From the NCBI GenBank assembly GCA_943350065.1, contig CALQZZ010000008.1, forward strand, positions 1 to 13,005: a stretch of 13,005 nt of DNA, written 5' to 3'. The notes below the pieces were generated by a model, which was not told where the DNA came from, made no database searches, and worked only from the letters and a program-made list of their open reading frames with translations. This document shows, piece after piece, positions 5,575 through 12,155 of the stretch. Position numbers and translations under genes: made by a program. This DNA is from Candidatus Nomurabacteria bacterium (GTDB lineage Bacteria > Patescibacteriota > Minisyncoccia > Phycocordibacterales > UBA9973). Positions within the stretch are counted from its first letter, which is position 1. Each line of letters opens with the position of its first letter.

Positions 5575-5603
5575 AGTATAGCATATATAGTTTAAAAAGT
5601 CAA
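5575..5603 (-). promoter_or_regulatory. Sigma70-type promoter with overlapping palindrome
   Basis: The -35 TTGACT lies at 5598-5603 and the -10 TATACT at 5575-5580, with a 17-nt spacer and TGC before the -10. A perfect 10-bp inverted repeat (5564-5573 with 5584-5593) brackets the -10, a position suited to a repressor operator. Confidence 0.82.
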
Positions 5604-5632
5604 GCTTAAAAAGCTTATAAAATAAGGATCAA

Positions 5633-5669
5633 AAAGCAAAAAATCCCCATAATGGGGATTTTTTGCTTT
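5633..5669. terminator. Strong terminator at the end of the ribosomal operon
   Basis: A perfect 17-bp stem (5633-5649 with 5653-5669) includes A and T runs on both arms, so it should work on either strand. On the minus strand it closes the tuf-to-rplB operon, some 80 nt after the rplB stop. Confidence 0.85.
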
Positions 5670-5686
5670 AAAATTATTTGTTCTTT

Positions 5687-5728
5687 CCCCGCCCGCTAAC
5701 GCCTGAGCGTAGCGATGGCGGGCAGGCA
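5687..5728. repeat. GC-rich imperfect dyad, REP-like
   Basis: A roughly 42-nt GC-rich block lies in an AT-rich intergenic region. Outer arms GCCCGC (5691-5696) and GCGGGC (5718-5723) enclose a second imperfect pairing (CGC/GCG). It resembles dispersed GC-rich hairpin repeats, which I recall as frequent between genes in Parcubacteria assemblies. Only one copy is in this window, so its repeat status is inferred. Confidence 0.55.
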
Positions 5729-5750
5729 GTCTTTCTAGGACTTTACAAAA

Positions 5751-6590
5751 TTACTTATTTTTACCTGTTTTTCTACGACTTACGATGAAGACATTTGAGT
5801 ATTTCTTTGGAGTTCTTGTCTTGCGTCCTCCTGTAACCTTACCCCACAATGTTTTAGGTCTCTTTGTTCCACGTCCTTGTCGGCCTTCTCCACCTCCGTA
5901 TGGGTGGTCTACAGCGTTCATGGCAGTACCGCGGACAGTTGGTCTAATACCCTTCCATCGTGAACGTCCAGCCTTACCATAGTTCTCAAGGTGGTGTTCT
6001 TCATTTGAGACAGAACCGACACAAGCCCAAGCGAGTTCTGAAACTTTACGAACTTCAGATGATGGCATTTTGACATTTGTGTATCCGTCAGCATTAGCTA
6101 CAACTTGTGCGAAAATTCCGGCAGAACGAGCAATCTTGGCTCCAGACCCTGATTTCATTTCCACATTGTAAACGAATGTTCCGACTGGAATGTTTTTCAA
6201 CATGAGTCTGTTTCCTGGTTTTAATTCAGCTTTTTCAGACACGACAAACATATCTCCTGGCTTTACTGATTGAGGTAATATGACATATCTCTTTTCTCCA
6301 TCTTTGTAAACTGCAAGACCGATAAATGAAGAACGGTTTGGATCATATTCGATACTTGTGATTTTTGCAGGAATATCTTTTTTGTTATATAAGAAATCGA
6401 CATCACGGAAAAGTCTCTTATGACCTGCTCCTTTATGACGAGTAGTAATACGTCCGAGATTATTTCTTCCTACAGCTCTTTTGAAGCCGTGAGTCAAAGA
6501 TTTCTCAGGTGTAGTTTTAGTCAAAACATTGCGGTAGTCAATGTTTGTCATTTGTCTTCTTGATTTACTTGTTGGTTTATATGTCTTCAT
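5751..6590 (-). CDS. rplB: Large ribosomal subunit protein L2 (uL2)
   Basis: L2 binds 23S rRNA near the peptidyl-transferase centre and helps join the subunits. The 279-residue length is normal. Visible signatures are GRITTRHKGAGHK at 46-58, IEYDPNRS at 80-87, ARSAG at 154-158, GRSRWKGIRPTVRG at 208-221 and AMNAVDHPYGGGEGR at 223-237. In the last motif the usual second His (DHPHGGG) is Tyr231, while the first His is kept. The gene follows rplW after 32 nt and is the last of the operon here. The usual next gene, rpsS, is missing. Confidence 0.98.
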   Translation of the reverse strand: MKTYKPTSKSRRQMTNIDYRNVLTKTTPEKSLTHGFKRAVGRNNLGRITTRHKGAGHKRLFRDVDFLYNKKDIPAKITSIEYDPNRSSFIGLAVYKDGEKRYVILPQSVKPGDMFVVSEKAELKPGNRLMLKNIPVGTFVYNVEMKSGSGAKIARSAGIFAQVVANADGYTNVKMPSSEVRKVSELAWACVGSVSNEEHHLENYGKAGRSRWKGIRPTVRGTAMNAVDHPYGGGEGRQGRGTKRPKTLWGKVTGGRKTRTPKKYSNVFIVSRRKTGKNK

Positions 6591-6622
6591 AATATTTTTA
6601 TTACTTGTAGTGAACTTTTATA

Positions 6623-6898
6623 CTATGCAAAATCGATCTTATCACCTTTTTTTAAATATACCATTGCTTTCTTACCACCATTTTTAACACCTTTCTTTCC
6701 ACGGATTATCACTGTCTTTTTTGGAATGTGAACGATATTTACTTTGACTGGTTTGATTTTATAAATAGCTTCGATATCCTTTCTTATTTCATTCTTTGTA
6801 GCATTTGCTGAAACTTCGAAAGTATAAATATTCTTCTCGGCGAGAAGGGCTACTTTTTCTGTGATTCTAGGTTTTTTAATTGTTTTAATGTCTGCCAT
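6623..6898 (-). CDS. rplW: Large ribosomal subunit protein L23 (uL23)
   Basis: L23 sits at the nascent-chain exit and docks trigger factor and SRP. The 91-residue product matches the bacterial family length and pattern: RITEKVALLAEKNIYTFEV near the start, ATKNEIRKDIEAIY as the central helix, KVNIVHIPKK, then the basic loop RGKKGVKNGGKKAMV and the KGDKIDF end. It begins 4 nt after the rplD stop. Confidence 0.97.
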   Translation of the reverse strand: MADIKTIKKPRITEKVALLAEKNIYTFEVSANATKNEIRKDIEAIYKIKPVKVNIVHIPKKTVIIRGKKGVKNGGKKAMVYLKKGDKIDFA

Positions 6899-6902
6899 AA
6901 AA

Positions 6903-7571
6903 TTATTTTCCTGAGCGAGTTAATAAAAACTTCACTGCAGATTCTGGGTTTTCAATCAAAAGATATTTATAATTAAGCACTTGCATTGGATTGATATTGT
7001 TTATCATTGCTAATTCAAGAGAAGGAATATTTCTGAAACTCTTTTGTATCTTTTCATCTTTAGCAGCAATAGCGACTAATACTTTTGGTTTCTTTGAAGA
7101 AGCAATCATTTTAAATCCTGTAGCTTTAGCAAGATTTGCCATTACATCTACAGCAGACTTTGTCTTGATGTCTTTCATTACCAATGAATCGACAAAGATT
7201 ATTTCTCCATCTTTTAATTTCTTTGAAAGAACAGCATACAATGCCCCTACTCTCATTTTCTTGTTGATTTTTTTCTTGTAATTCTTTTCAGCAAGAGGAC
7301 CATGAGTCACACCTCCACCAACCCAAATAGGACTACGTGTAGAACCGTGACGAGCTTGACCAGTACCTTTTTGTTTCCAAGGTTTCTTTCCTCCTCCACG
7401 AACTTCTCCACGGCCTTTTGTATCAGCAGTACCAGCACGTTTGTTGCCACGAATACTTTCGACTACTTGGTGAACCAAGTCTGTCTTCCATTTCATACCA
7501 AAAACTTTCTCTGGTAGTTCGATACTTCCAGCTTCGGCTCCTTTTTGATTGTATATTGTTGCTTTTAACAT
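6903..7571 (-). CDS. rplD: Large ribosomal subunit protein L4 (uL4)
   Basis: L4 lines the exit tunnel. The 222-residue product contains the extended-loop signature at about residues 42-92: RGNKRAGTADTKGRGEVRGG, KPWKQKGTGQARHGS, then PIWVGGGVTHGP. A normal globular domain follows. It is the fourth gene of the operon, 10 nt after rplC. In some bacteria L4 represses its own operon; nothing in the leader here shows that. Confidence 0.97.
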   Translation of the reverse strand: MLKATIYNQKGAEAGSIELPEKVFGMKWKTDLVHQVVESIRGNKRAGTADTKGRGEVRGGGKKPWKQKGTGQARHGSTRSPIWVGGGVTHGPLAEKNYKKKINKKMRVGALYAVLSKKLKDGEIIFVDSLVMKDIKTKSAVDVMANLAKATGFKMIASSKKPKVLVAIAAKDEKIQKSFRNIPSLELAMINNINPMQVLNYKYLLIENPESAVKFLLTRSGK

Positions 7572-7581
7572 AAATTTATTA

Positions 7582-8196
7582 TTATCGAGCTGTAATTTCT
7601 ACTAAACTTCCACGCTTTCCTGGGATTGCTCCTTTGATAAGCATTACATTGTTTTCTTTATCAACGAAAACAACTTTCAAATTTTTGTAAGTTATTCTGT
7701 CAGATCCCATACGGCCGGCCATTCTCATTCCTTTTGGCACGTGTGTTCGTAGACCTCCTCCGATAGATCCTGGTTCACGTTCAGAGTGTTTCTGACCGTG
7801 AGATCTTGGACCTCCTTTGAAGCCATGGCGTTTTACAACACCTTGGAAACCTTTACCTTTTGAAGTTCCTGAGACTTGGAGCATATCCCCAATTTCAAAA
7901 CTAGATACATCTAGCATGTCTCCTACATTTCCTTCAAATTTGTCATCATTTTTCAAGCGAAACTCTTTCATAACTTTGAAAAAGTCCCCTTTCATTTGTC
8001 CTTTTTGAGCTTTATTAACACGACTTTCTTTTTGTTCTCCAAAACCGACTTGTACAGCATTGTAGCCATCTTTAGTCTTATCTTTGATGGTTACCACTTT
8101 TACAGGTCCAGCTGAGATTATTGTTACTGGAATTACCACTCCGTTTTCGGAGAAGTATTCAGTCATATTAACTTTTGTTCCAAGTATAAATTTCAT
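7582..8196 (-). CDS. rplC: Large ribosomal subunit protein L3 (uL3)
   Basis: L3 binds near the 3' end of 23S rRNA and organises early 50S assembly. The 204-residue length is typical. The family signature FQGVVKRHGFKGGPRSHG lies at about 117-134, followed by the Gly-rich loop GSIGGG and KGMRMAGRMGSDRIT. It begins 12 nt after rpsJ. The loop has Gly where E. coli L3 carries the methylated Gln, so that modification is probably absent. Confidence 0.97.
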   Translation of the reverse strand: MKFILGTKVNMTEYFSENGVVIPVTIISAGPVKVVTIKDKTKDGYNAVQVGFGEQKESRVNKAQKGQMKGDFFKVMKEFRLKNDDKFEGNVGDMLDVSSFEIGDMLQVSGTSKGKGFQGVVKRHGFKGGPRSHGQKHSEREPGSIGGGLRTHVPKGMRMAGRMGSDRITYKNLKVVFVDKENNVMLIKGAIPGKRGSLVEITAR

Positions 8197-8208
8197 AAAA
8201 TTTTAGGG

Positions 8209-8607
8209 CTAAATCATTTTTACATCTATTTCAACTCCGGATGGAAGTGAAAGGTTTGTCAAAGCTTCGATGGTCTTTGCATTTGGGTTTAAAATATCAA
8301 TCACTCTCTTGTGTACTCTCATTTCGAATTGTTCTCGTGTGTTTTTGTAAACGAAAGAGGCACGGTTGACTGTATATTTTTTGATTTCAGTAGGTAGTGG
8401 CACAGGACCGACTATCTTTGCATCATAACGCATAGCTGTATCAATAATTTGTTTTACAGAAGTATCAAGAATCTTACTTTCGTAAGCACGAACTCGGATA
8501 CGTAATACTACTTCTTTTCCTTCTTCTTTAACTTTAGAAGAAGCTTTACTCACTTTTGGTGTGGTAACTTTTTTTACTTTTTTAGTTGTTGTTTCTTCTT
8601 CAGCCAT
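8209..8607 (-). CDS. rpsJ: Small ribosomal subunit protein S10 (uS10) with Lys-rich N-terminal extension
   Basis: S10 binds the 30S head and, in many bacteria, acts as NusE in antitermination. The product is 132 residues against a usual 100-105. The core starts near residue 33 (VLRIRVRAYESKILD) and carries GPVPLPTEIKKYTV and REQFEMRVHKRVIDI, as expected. The first 30 residues are a Lys/Thr/Ser/Glu-rich, probably disordered extension. The start is not simply over-called: only 11 nt separate this ATG from tuf, and no ATG lies closer to the core. Confidence 0.97.
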   Translation of the reverse strand: MAEEETTTKKVKKVTTPKVSKASSKVKEEGKEVVLRIRVRAYESKILDTSVKQIIDTAMRYDAKIVGPVPLPTEIKKYTVNRASFVYKNTREQFEMRVHKRVIDILNPNAKTIEALTNLSLPSGVEIDVKMI

Positions 8608-8618
8608 AAATTTAAAGG

Positions 8619-9815
8619 TTAAGCAATAATTTTTGTAACGACTCCGGCACCGACGGTCTTGCCTCCTTCACGGATAGCAAATCTTTGTTGATCTTCAAGT
8701 GCGACTGGTGAAACCAATTTCACTGTGAATTTTGCTGTATCTCCAGGCATAACCATTTCTACTCCTTCTGCTAATTCAACTTCTCCTGTAACGTCTGTAG
8801 TACGGATGTAGAATTGTGGCTTGTAACCTTTGAAGAATGGAGTATGACGTCCACCTTCTTCTTTTTTCAAGATGTAAACTTCACAAGTAAAGTTATCATG
8901 AGGAGTCACTGTTCCTGGTTTTGCAAGAACTTGTCCACGAGTAATATCATCTTTCTTTAATCCACGGAGCAAGATACCAGCGTTGTCTCCAGCCATACCT
9001 TCTTGAAGGTTCTTGTTGAACATTTCAATACCAGTGACTGTTGATTTTTGTGTAGCTTTAATACCAACAATTTCAACGTCTTCACCTACTTTTACTATTC
9101 CTCTTTCGATTTTTCCAGTTACAACTGTTCCACGTCCTTCGATAGAGAAGATGTCTTCAATAGCCATTAGGAAAGGTTTTGCTGTATCTCGTTCTGGAAC
9201 TGGGATATATGTATCAAGAGCGTTTGCAAGATCCATGATCTTCATTGCCCAAGGGTCTGTAGCATCTGTAGCTTCAAGTCCTTTTAGAGCTGATCCACGG
9301 ATGACAGGAGCGTTTGCACCGTCAAAACCTTGTTTTGTAAGCAATTCACGGATTTCTTCTTCAACCATGTCAATCATGTCTTTGTCATCAACCATGTCAC
9401 ATTTGTTTAAGAAAACGATAATCTTTGGAACACCAACTTGTTTTGCAAGAAGAACGTGTTCACGTGTTTGTGGCATAGCACCATCAGTAGCAGCTACGAC
9501 GAGGATAGCACCGTCCATTTGAGCAGCACCTGTGATCATGTTTTTGATGTAGTCGGCGTGTCCTGGGGCATCAATGTGGGCATAGTGACGAGCATCTGTA
9601 GAGTACTCATTGTGAGAAATGTTAATGGTGATTCCACGAGCTTTTTCTTCAGGAGCATTGTCGATATCTCCAACACCCTTCATTTTAACAGTTTTACCGT
9701 TCAAATTAAGAACGTTCAAGATAGCTGCTGTTAAAGTAGTCTTTCCGTGGTCAACGTGACCGATTGTACCAACGTTTACGTGTGGCTTGTCTCTTTTAAA
9801 TTCTTCTGTTGCCAT
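8619..9815 (-). CDS. tuf: Translation elongation factor Tu
   Basis: EF-Tu delivers aminoacyl-tRNA to the ribosome as a GTPase. The 398-residue product has all G motifs: GHVDHGKT at 19-26, RGITI at 60-64, DAPGH at 82-86 (Ala replaces the common Cys), NKCD at 137-140 and SAL at 175-177. Normal domains 2 and 3 follow, with GRGTVVTGKIERG and the C-terminal GAGVVTKII. It leads the operon: a promoter and leader lie upstream, and rpsJ follows after 11 nt. The usual str genes (rpsL, rpsG, fusA) are not upstream; an aspartokinase-like gene with its terminator is. Confidence 0.99.
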   Translation of the reverse strand: MATEEFKRDKPHVNVGTIGHVDHGKTTLTAAILNVLNLNGKTVKMKGVGDIDNAPEEKARGITINISHNEYSTDARHYAHIDAPGHADYIKNMITGAAQMDGAILVVAATDGAMPQTREHVLLAKQVGVPKIIVFLNKCDMVDDKDMIDMVEEEIRELLTKQGFDGANAPVIRGSALKGLEATDATDPWAMKIMDLANALDTYIPVPERDTAKPFLMAIEDIFSIEGRGTVVTGKIERGIVKVGEDVEIVGIKATQKSTVTGIEMFNKNLQEGMAGDNAGILLRGLKKDDITRGQVLAKPGTVTPHDNFTCEVYILKKEEGGRHTPFFKGYKPQFYIRTTDVTGEVELAEGVEMVMPGDTAKFTVKLVSPVALEDQQRFAIREGGKTVGAGVVTKIIA

Positions 9816-9920
9816 ATACTTATTTTTAGTTACTAGTTAAAACTTAACATACGAGAAGTTGCTAAATTTAGACCACTAACTTTAATTAAACTAATAAATT
9901 TTATAAAAATTGCAAACAAA

Positions 9921-9939
9921 AACTGCCAAAAGTGCAGTT
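9921..9939 (-). promoter_or_regulatory. 5'-end hairpin in the tuf leader, possible attenuator
   Basis: A 6-bp stem (AACTGC/GCAGTT) with a 7-nt loop lies just downstream of the predicted transcription start and is followed by TTTGTTT. It could be a weak terminator used for attenuation, or an mRNA-stabilising 5' hairpin. The leader runs about 125 nt to the ATG, and the rest is AT-rich without clear structure. Confidence 0.45.
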
Positions 9940-9947
9940 ATGTTCCT

Positions 9948-9975
9948 ATACTAACAGAATAAAAAATAAATGCAA
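9948..9975 (-). promoter_or_regulatory. Promoter of the tuf-ribosomal protein operon
   Basis: The -35 TTGCAT lies at 9970-9975 and the -10 TAGTAT at 9948-9953, with a 16-nt spacer and TGT before the -10 (extended -10). This differs from the promoter family in the left part of the window. Confidence 0.65.
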
Positions 9976-9983
9976 GTGGACAA

Positions 9984-10016
9984 TAAAAAGCCCCGCTTTG
10001 CTATGCAAAGCGGGGC
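9984..10016 (-). terminator. Intrinsic terminator after the aspartokinase-like gene
   Basis: A perfect 12-bp GC-rich stem (9990-10001 with 10005-10016) has a TAT loop and is followed on the minus strand by TTTTTATT. It lies 9 nt after the stop at 10026. Confidence 0.93.
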
Positions 10017-10025
10017 ACCATAAAT

Positions 10026-10922
10026 CTATGGTATTATCATACTCCCTTCTTCGAAGGGGAAATTAAAATTTTTAATTTCAATTGGAATTTTTTTTCCATT
10101 CAAAGCTTTCTCGTGCAGAATACCATTTTTTGAAAGATTTGAGATGTAATCGTCATATTTAATAAAACAAATCTTCTTTGCGGAAGGGTCGCTGGGGTTT
10201 TTATCCATTAGCCAAGTATCTTTCCAAAAGATAATCTTTTTTGCATCTAATCCATCAGCAACAATTTTTGTAGAAATATCAGAGCCTTCACGAGGAAAAG
10301 TTGTAGGATATGTATTTTTACCAATAGTGGTTGACCCTATAAAACCTTCGGTTAAAACCAAATGTCCTTTTGATGTAAGGCTTTTAACCCTACGATTAAT
10401 GTAATGTTGAATATTTTTTTCATCCACATTAGCTTCCCCAAAATTTTTGTCAGTAATCATGAATTCAATTGCGGGGACTAACCTATTTTGTACATCTTGT
10501 GTTTTCAAATACTGACCAAAAATAAGTGAGCAAAACCTTTCGCCAAAAGACACAAGCTCGTCTCTGACTAGAGCTTCTTTCAAATATTGATATTTTTCGA
10601 ATGTTTGATAAAACTCATTCTCTAATTTAGGGAGTTTAGAGGTATAAATTCTGTTATTTTTTTTAGGAAAAAGCTCATTTACAACATTATTATGATGATC
10701 AATAAATTCTTTTCTTAAAATTATTGCTTCTGCTTCTCTACCAGAGACTATTTCATAGTGCATCTTTTCTAATAGATTTGTCATCTCAGCCATAGCTGAG
10801 ACTACTATTATTGCAGGTCGATGAATTTGTTTTTTAAAAATATTAGCCATATTCATCATGGCTTCCGAATCTTTAACAGATTTACCACCACATTTGTGGA
10901 CTTCAATTACTTCAATTACCAT
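10026..10922 (-). CDS. Aspartokinase-like amino acid kinase lacking ACT domains
   Basis: Aspartokinase phosphorylates aspartate at the start of Lys/Thr/Met synthesis. Here 298 residues cover only the kinase domain. Motifs in order are KCGGKSV at 10-16 (family KFGGTSV), VSAM at 41-44, DELVSFGERF at 121-130, PAIEFMITDKN at 150-160, GFIGSTT at 193-199, FPREGSD at 209-215 (family LGRGGSD, sometimes GREGSD) and WKDTWLMDKNP at 233-243 (family WTDVDGxxxADP). The C-terminus keeps the LHEKAL region and the closing KNF...GSMI strand, then stops where the two ACT regulatory domains would begin. Such a protein would not be controlled by Lys or Thr feedback in the usual way. Several motif positions (Cys11, Lys14, Phe209, Pro210) deviate, so substrate and activity are uncertain. 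Single-gene unit, divergent from the dihydroorotate-dehydrogenase-like gene. Confidence 0.82.
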   Translation of the reverse strand: MVIEVIEVHKCGGKSVKDSEAMMNMANIFKKQIHRPAIIVVSAMAEMTNLLEKMHYEIVSGREAEAIILRKEFIDHHNNVVNELFPKKNNRIYTSKLPKLENEFYQTFEKYQYLKEALVRDELVSFGERFCSLIFGQYLKTQDVQNRLVPAIEFMITDKNFGEANVDEKNIQHYINRRVKSLTSKGHLVLTEGFIGSTTIGKNTYPTTFPREGSDISTKIVADGLDAKKIIFWKDTWLMDKNPSDPSAKKICFIKYDDYISNLSKNGILHEKALNGKKIPIEIKNFNFPFEEGSMIIP

Positions 10923-10959
10923 ACTATATATATTTAAATATTAATTTTCAATTTTCTTT

Positions 10960-10988
10960 AGTCTATAGATTAAAGACCTCTTTGTCAA
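10960..10988 (-). promoter_or_regulatory. Promoter of the aspartokinase-like gene
   Basis: The -35 TTGACA lies at 10983-10988 and the -10 TAGACT at 10960-10965, with a 17-nt spacer. This leaves a leader of about 30 nt to the ATG. Confidence 0.6.
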
Positions 10989-11002
10989 AAATCTGTATTA
11001 CC

Positions 11003-11026
11003 CCTTCCTTTTAGCCAAGAGGAAGG
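11003..11026. promoter_or_regulatory. Inverted repeat between divergent genes
   Basis: A perfect 7-bp inverted repeat (CCTTCCT at 11003-11009, AGGAAGG at 11020-11026) with a 10-nt spacer lies between the -35 elements of the two divergent promoters. No T-tract follows on either strand, so it is not a terminator. It could be an operator or an RNA hairpin. Confidence 0.45.
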
Positions 11027-11042
11027 TTGCGAAGTGGTGCAT

Positions 11043-11071
11043 TTGTCAAATCTACCTAAATGTGTTAAGGT
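11043..11071 (+). promoter_or_regulatory. Possible promoter of the dihydroorotate-dehydrogenase-like gene
   Basis: A -35 TTGTCA at 11043-11048 is followed after 17 nt by TAAGGT at 11066-11071, with TGT before it (extended -10). The -10 is poor. The segment also forms an inverted repeat, TCTACC (11051-11056) with GGTAGA (11075-11080). Confidence 0.35.
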
Positions 11072-11112
11072 ACGGGTAGAAAAAAATATAAATTGTAAAT
11101 TGTAAAAAAAAT

Positions 11113-12108
11113 ATGCAAAAAAGAATAAATGATTTTCACAGAAAAACAGAACCTTTTAACGGTGTATGCTTTGAAGTAATTTGGGGTGAATCGAATATTT
11201 CGGATTTTAACAGTCAAAGCTGGCTATATCATAAATTTTTAGAAAAAATTTTTATAAACCTTGAAGGCATGACTCCCGTTTCAAACACAAATTTTTTAAA
11301 AGAGAATGATGATAATAATTTATTAATACCTAAAAATATTTATGTAGACAGAAAAAATATGTGTACACTAACTACAAACGGTTTTAATAACCTGGGAGTA
11401 ATAAATATTATCTCATCTTATGAGTCAAATGAAGAAACTGATCCTTTTCAAATTTCTTTTATACCTGTCGCAAAAACCAAAAAAGAAAGATTAAATGAAT
11501 TAGATCAATTTATTACCTTACTTTTAAGTACTGATAAAAATTTCAAAGCTAAAATAGGCTTACAAATTAATACAAACTACCTAGAATCAGAAACAGGTAT
11601 TCCTGATATTTTAGAAACTATGGAAATGCTAGATATGTGTAAACCTCTAGTCTCTATTGGAGTTGCAATTATTCCAAGAATTTCTATAGAAATGTCATTA
11701 CAAGATGTTATAAAAATTGGTGAACATAAAAACACCCACGCAATTGTAACAAGTGACGAAATACATTACGGAAGTATGCCTGAAAAAATTGATTGGAGTA
11801 AGTTGTTTAAAAAAAATTCTGCTCTATTGAAATTAGATAATCCAATATTGGGTAAAATTTCTGGTACACCAATCTTACCCTTAGTATTAAAACAAATAAG
11901 GGATATACGGGGGGCTGGTTTTACAAAACACATAAATGGTAGAGGAGGAATTATGTCAGGAAAAGATGTATTTGAAATGTATACGGCCGGAGCAAACAGC
12001 ATATCTCTTGATACTAGTATAATATTAAAACCATTTGAAATAGGTTCTATTCGAAGAAGAGCCTGGGAACTATTTGGAGTAGATGATTTTTACCACAACC
12101 ATAAATAA
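11113..12108 (+). CDS. Dihydroorotate-dehydrogenase-like TIM barrel with altered active site
   Basis: The dihydroorotate dehydrogenase family oxidises dihydroorotate to orotate with FMN in pyrimidine synthesis. The 331-residue product keeps several family landmarks: TTNGFNNLGV at 87-96 (family N-x-x-G-L-x-N-x-G), GKISGTPILPLVLKQI at 247-262 (family GGLSGPxxxPxAL) and GRGGIMSGKDVFEMYTAGA at 276-294 (the FMN-phosphate loop). The active-site loop that normally reads NxSCPN is LQINTNYLESETG at 150-162, with no Cys or Ser base. The strand with the FMN-contacting Lys reads IGVAIIP (182-188), without Lys. It may therefore bind FMN but is unlikely to be a standard PyrD. The only plus-strand gene here, very AT-rich, with no Shine-Dalgarno before its ATG. 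It converges on the PyrF-like gene. Another FMN-dependent TIM-barrel activity is possible. Confidence 0.72.
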   Translation: MQKRINDFHRKTEPFNGVCFEVIWGESNISDFNSQSWLYHKFLEKIFINLEGMTPVSNTNFLKENDDNNLLIPKNIYVDRKNMCTLTTNGFNNLGVINIISSYESNEETDPFQISFIPVAKTKKERLNELDQFITLLLSTDKNFKAKIGLQINTNYLESETGIPDILETMEMLDMCKPLVSIGVAIIPRISIEMSLQDVIKIGEHKNTHAIVTSDEIHYGSMPEKIDWSKLFKKNSALLKLDNPILGKISGTPILPLVLKQIRDIRGAGFTKHINGRGGIMSGKDVFEMYTAGANSISLDTSIILKPFEIGSIRRRAWELFGVDDFYHNHK

Positions 12109-12112
12109 AAAT

Positions 12113-12138
12113 AAAAAACGGACATTGTCCGTTTTTTT
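12113..12138. terminator. Bidirectional terminator between convergent genes
   Basis: An 11-bp stem (12113-12123 with 12127-12137) made of an A-run, CGGAC, a loop ATT, GTCCG and a T-run. It has T-tracts on both strands and serves the dihydroorotate-dehydrogenase-like gene on the plus strand and the PyrF-like gene on the minus strand. Confidence 0.9.
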
Positions 12139-12155
12139 TATTTCTATTCCATAAT

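Noticed and set aside
9013..9734. Two plus-strand ORFs opposite tuf
   Set aside because: They are antisense shadows of a highly conserved gene. Their Ser/Thr/Ile-rich, low-information translations are typical of reverse-complement reading.
10981..11080. Possible tRNA or known riboswitch in the divergent spacer
   Set aside because: There is a hairpin, but no T-loop GGTTCGA sequence, no cloverleaf or CCA end, and no aptamer core I can recognise.
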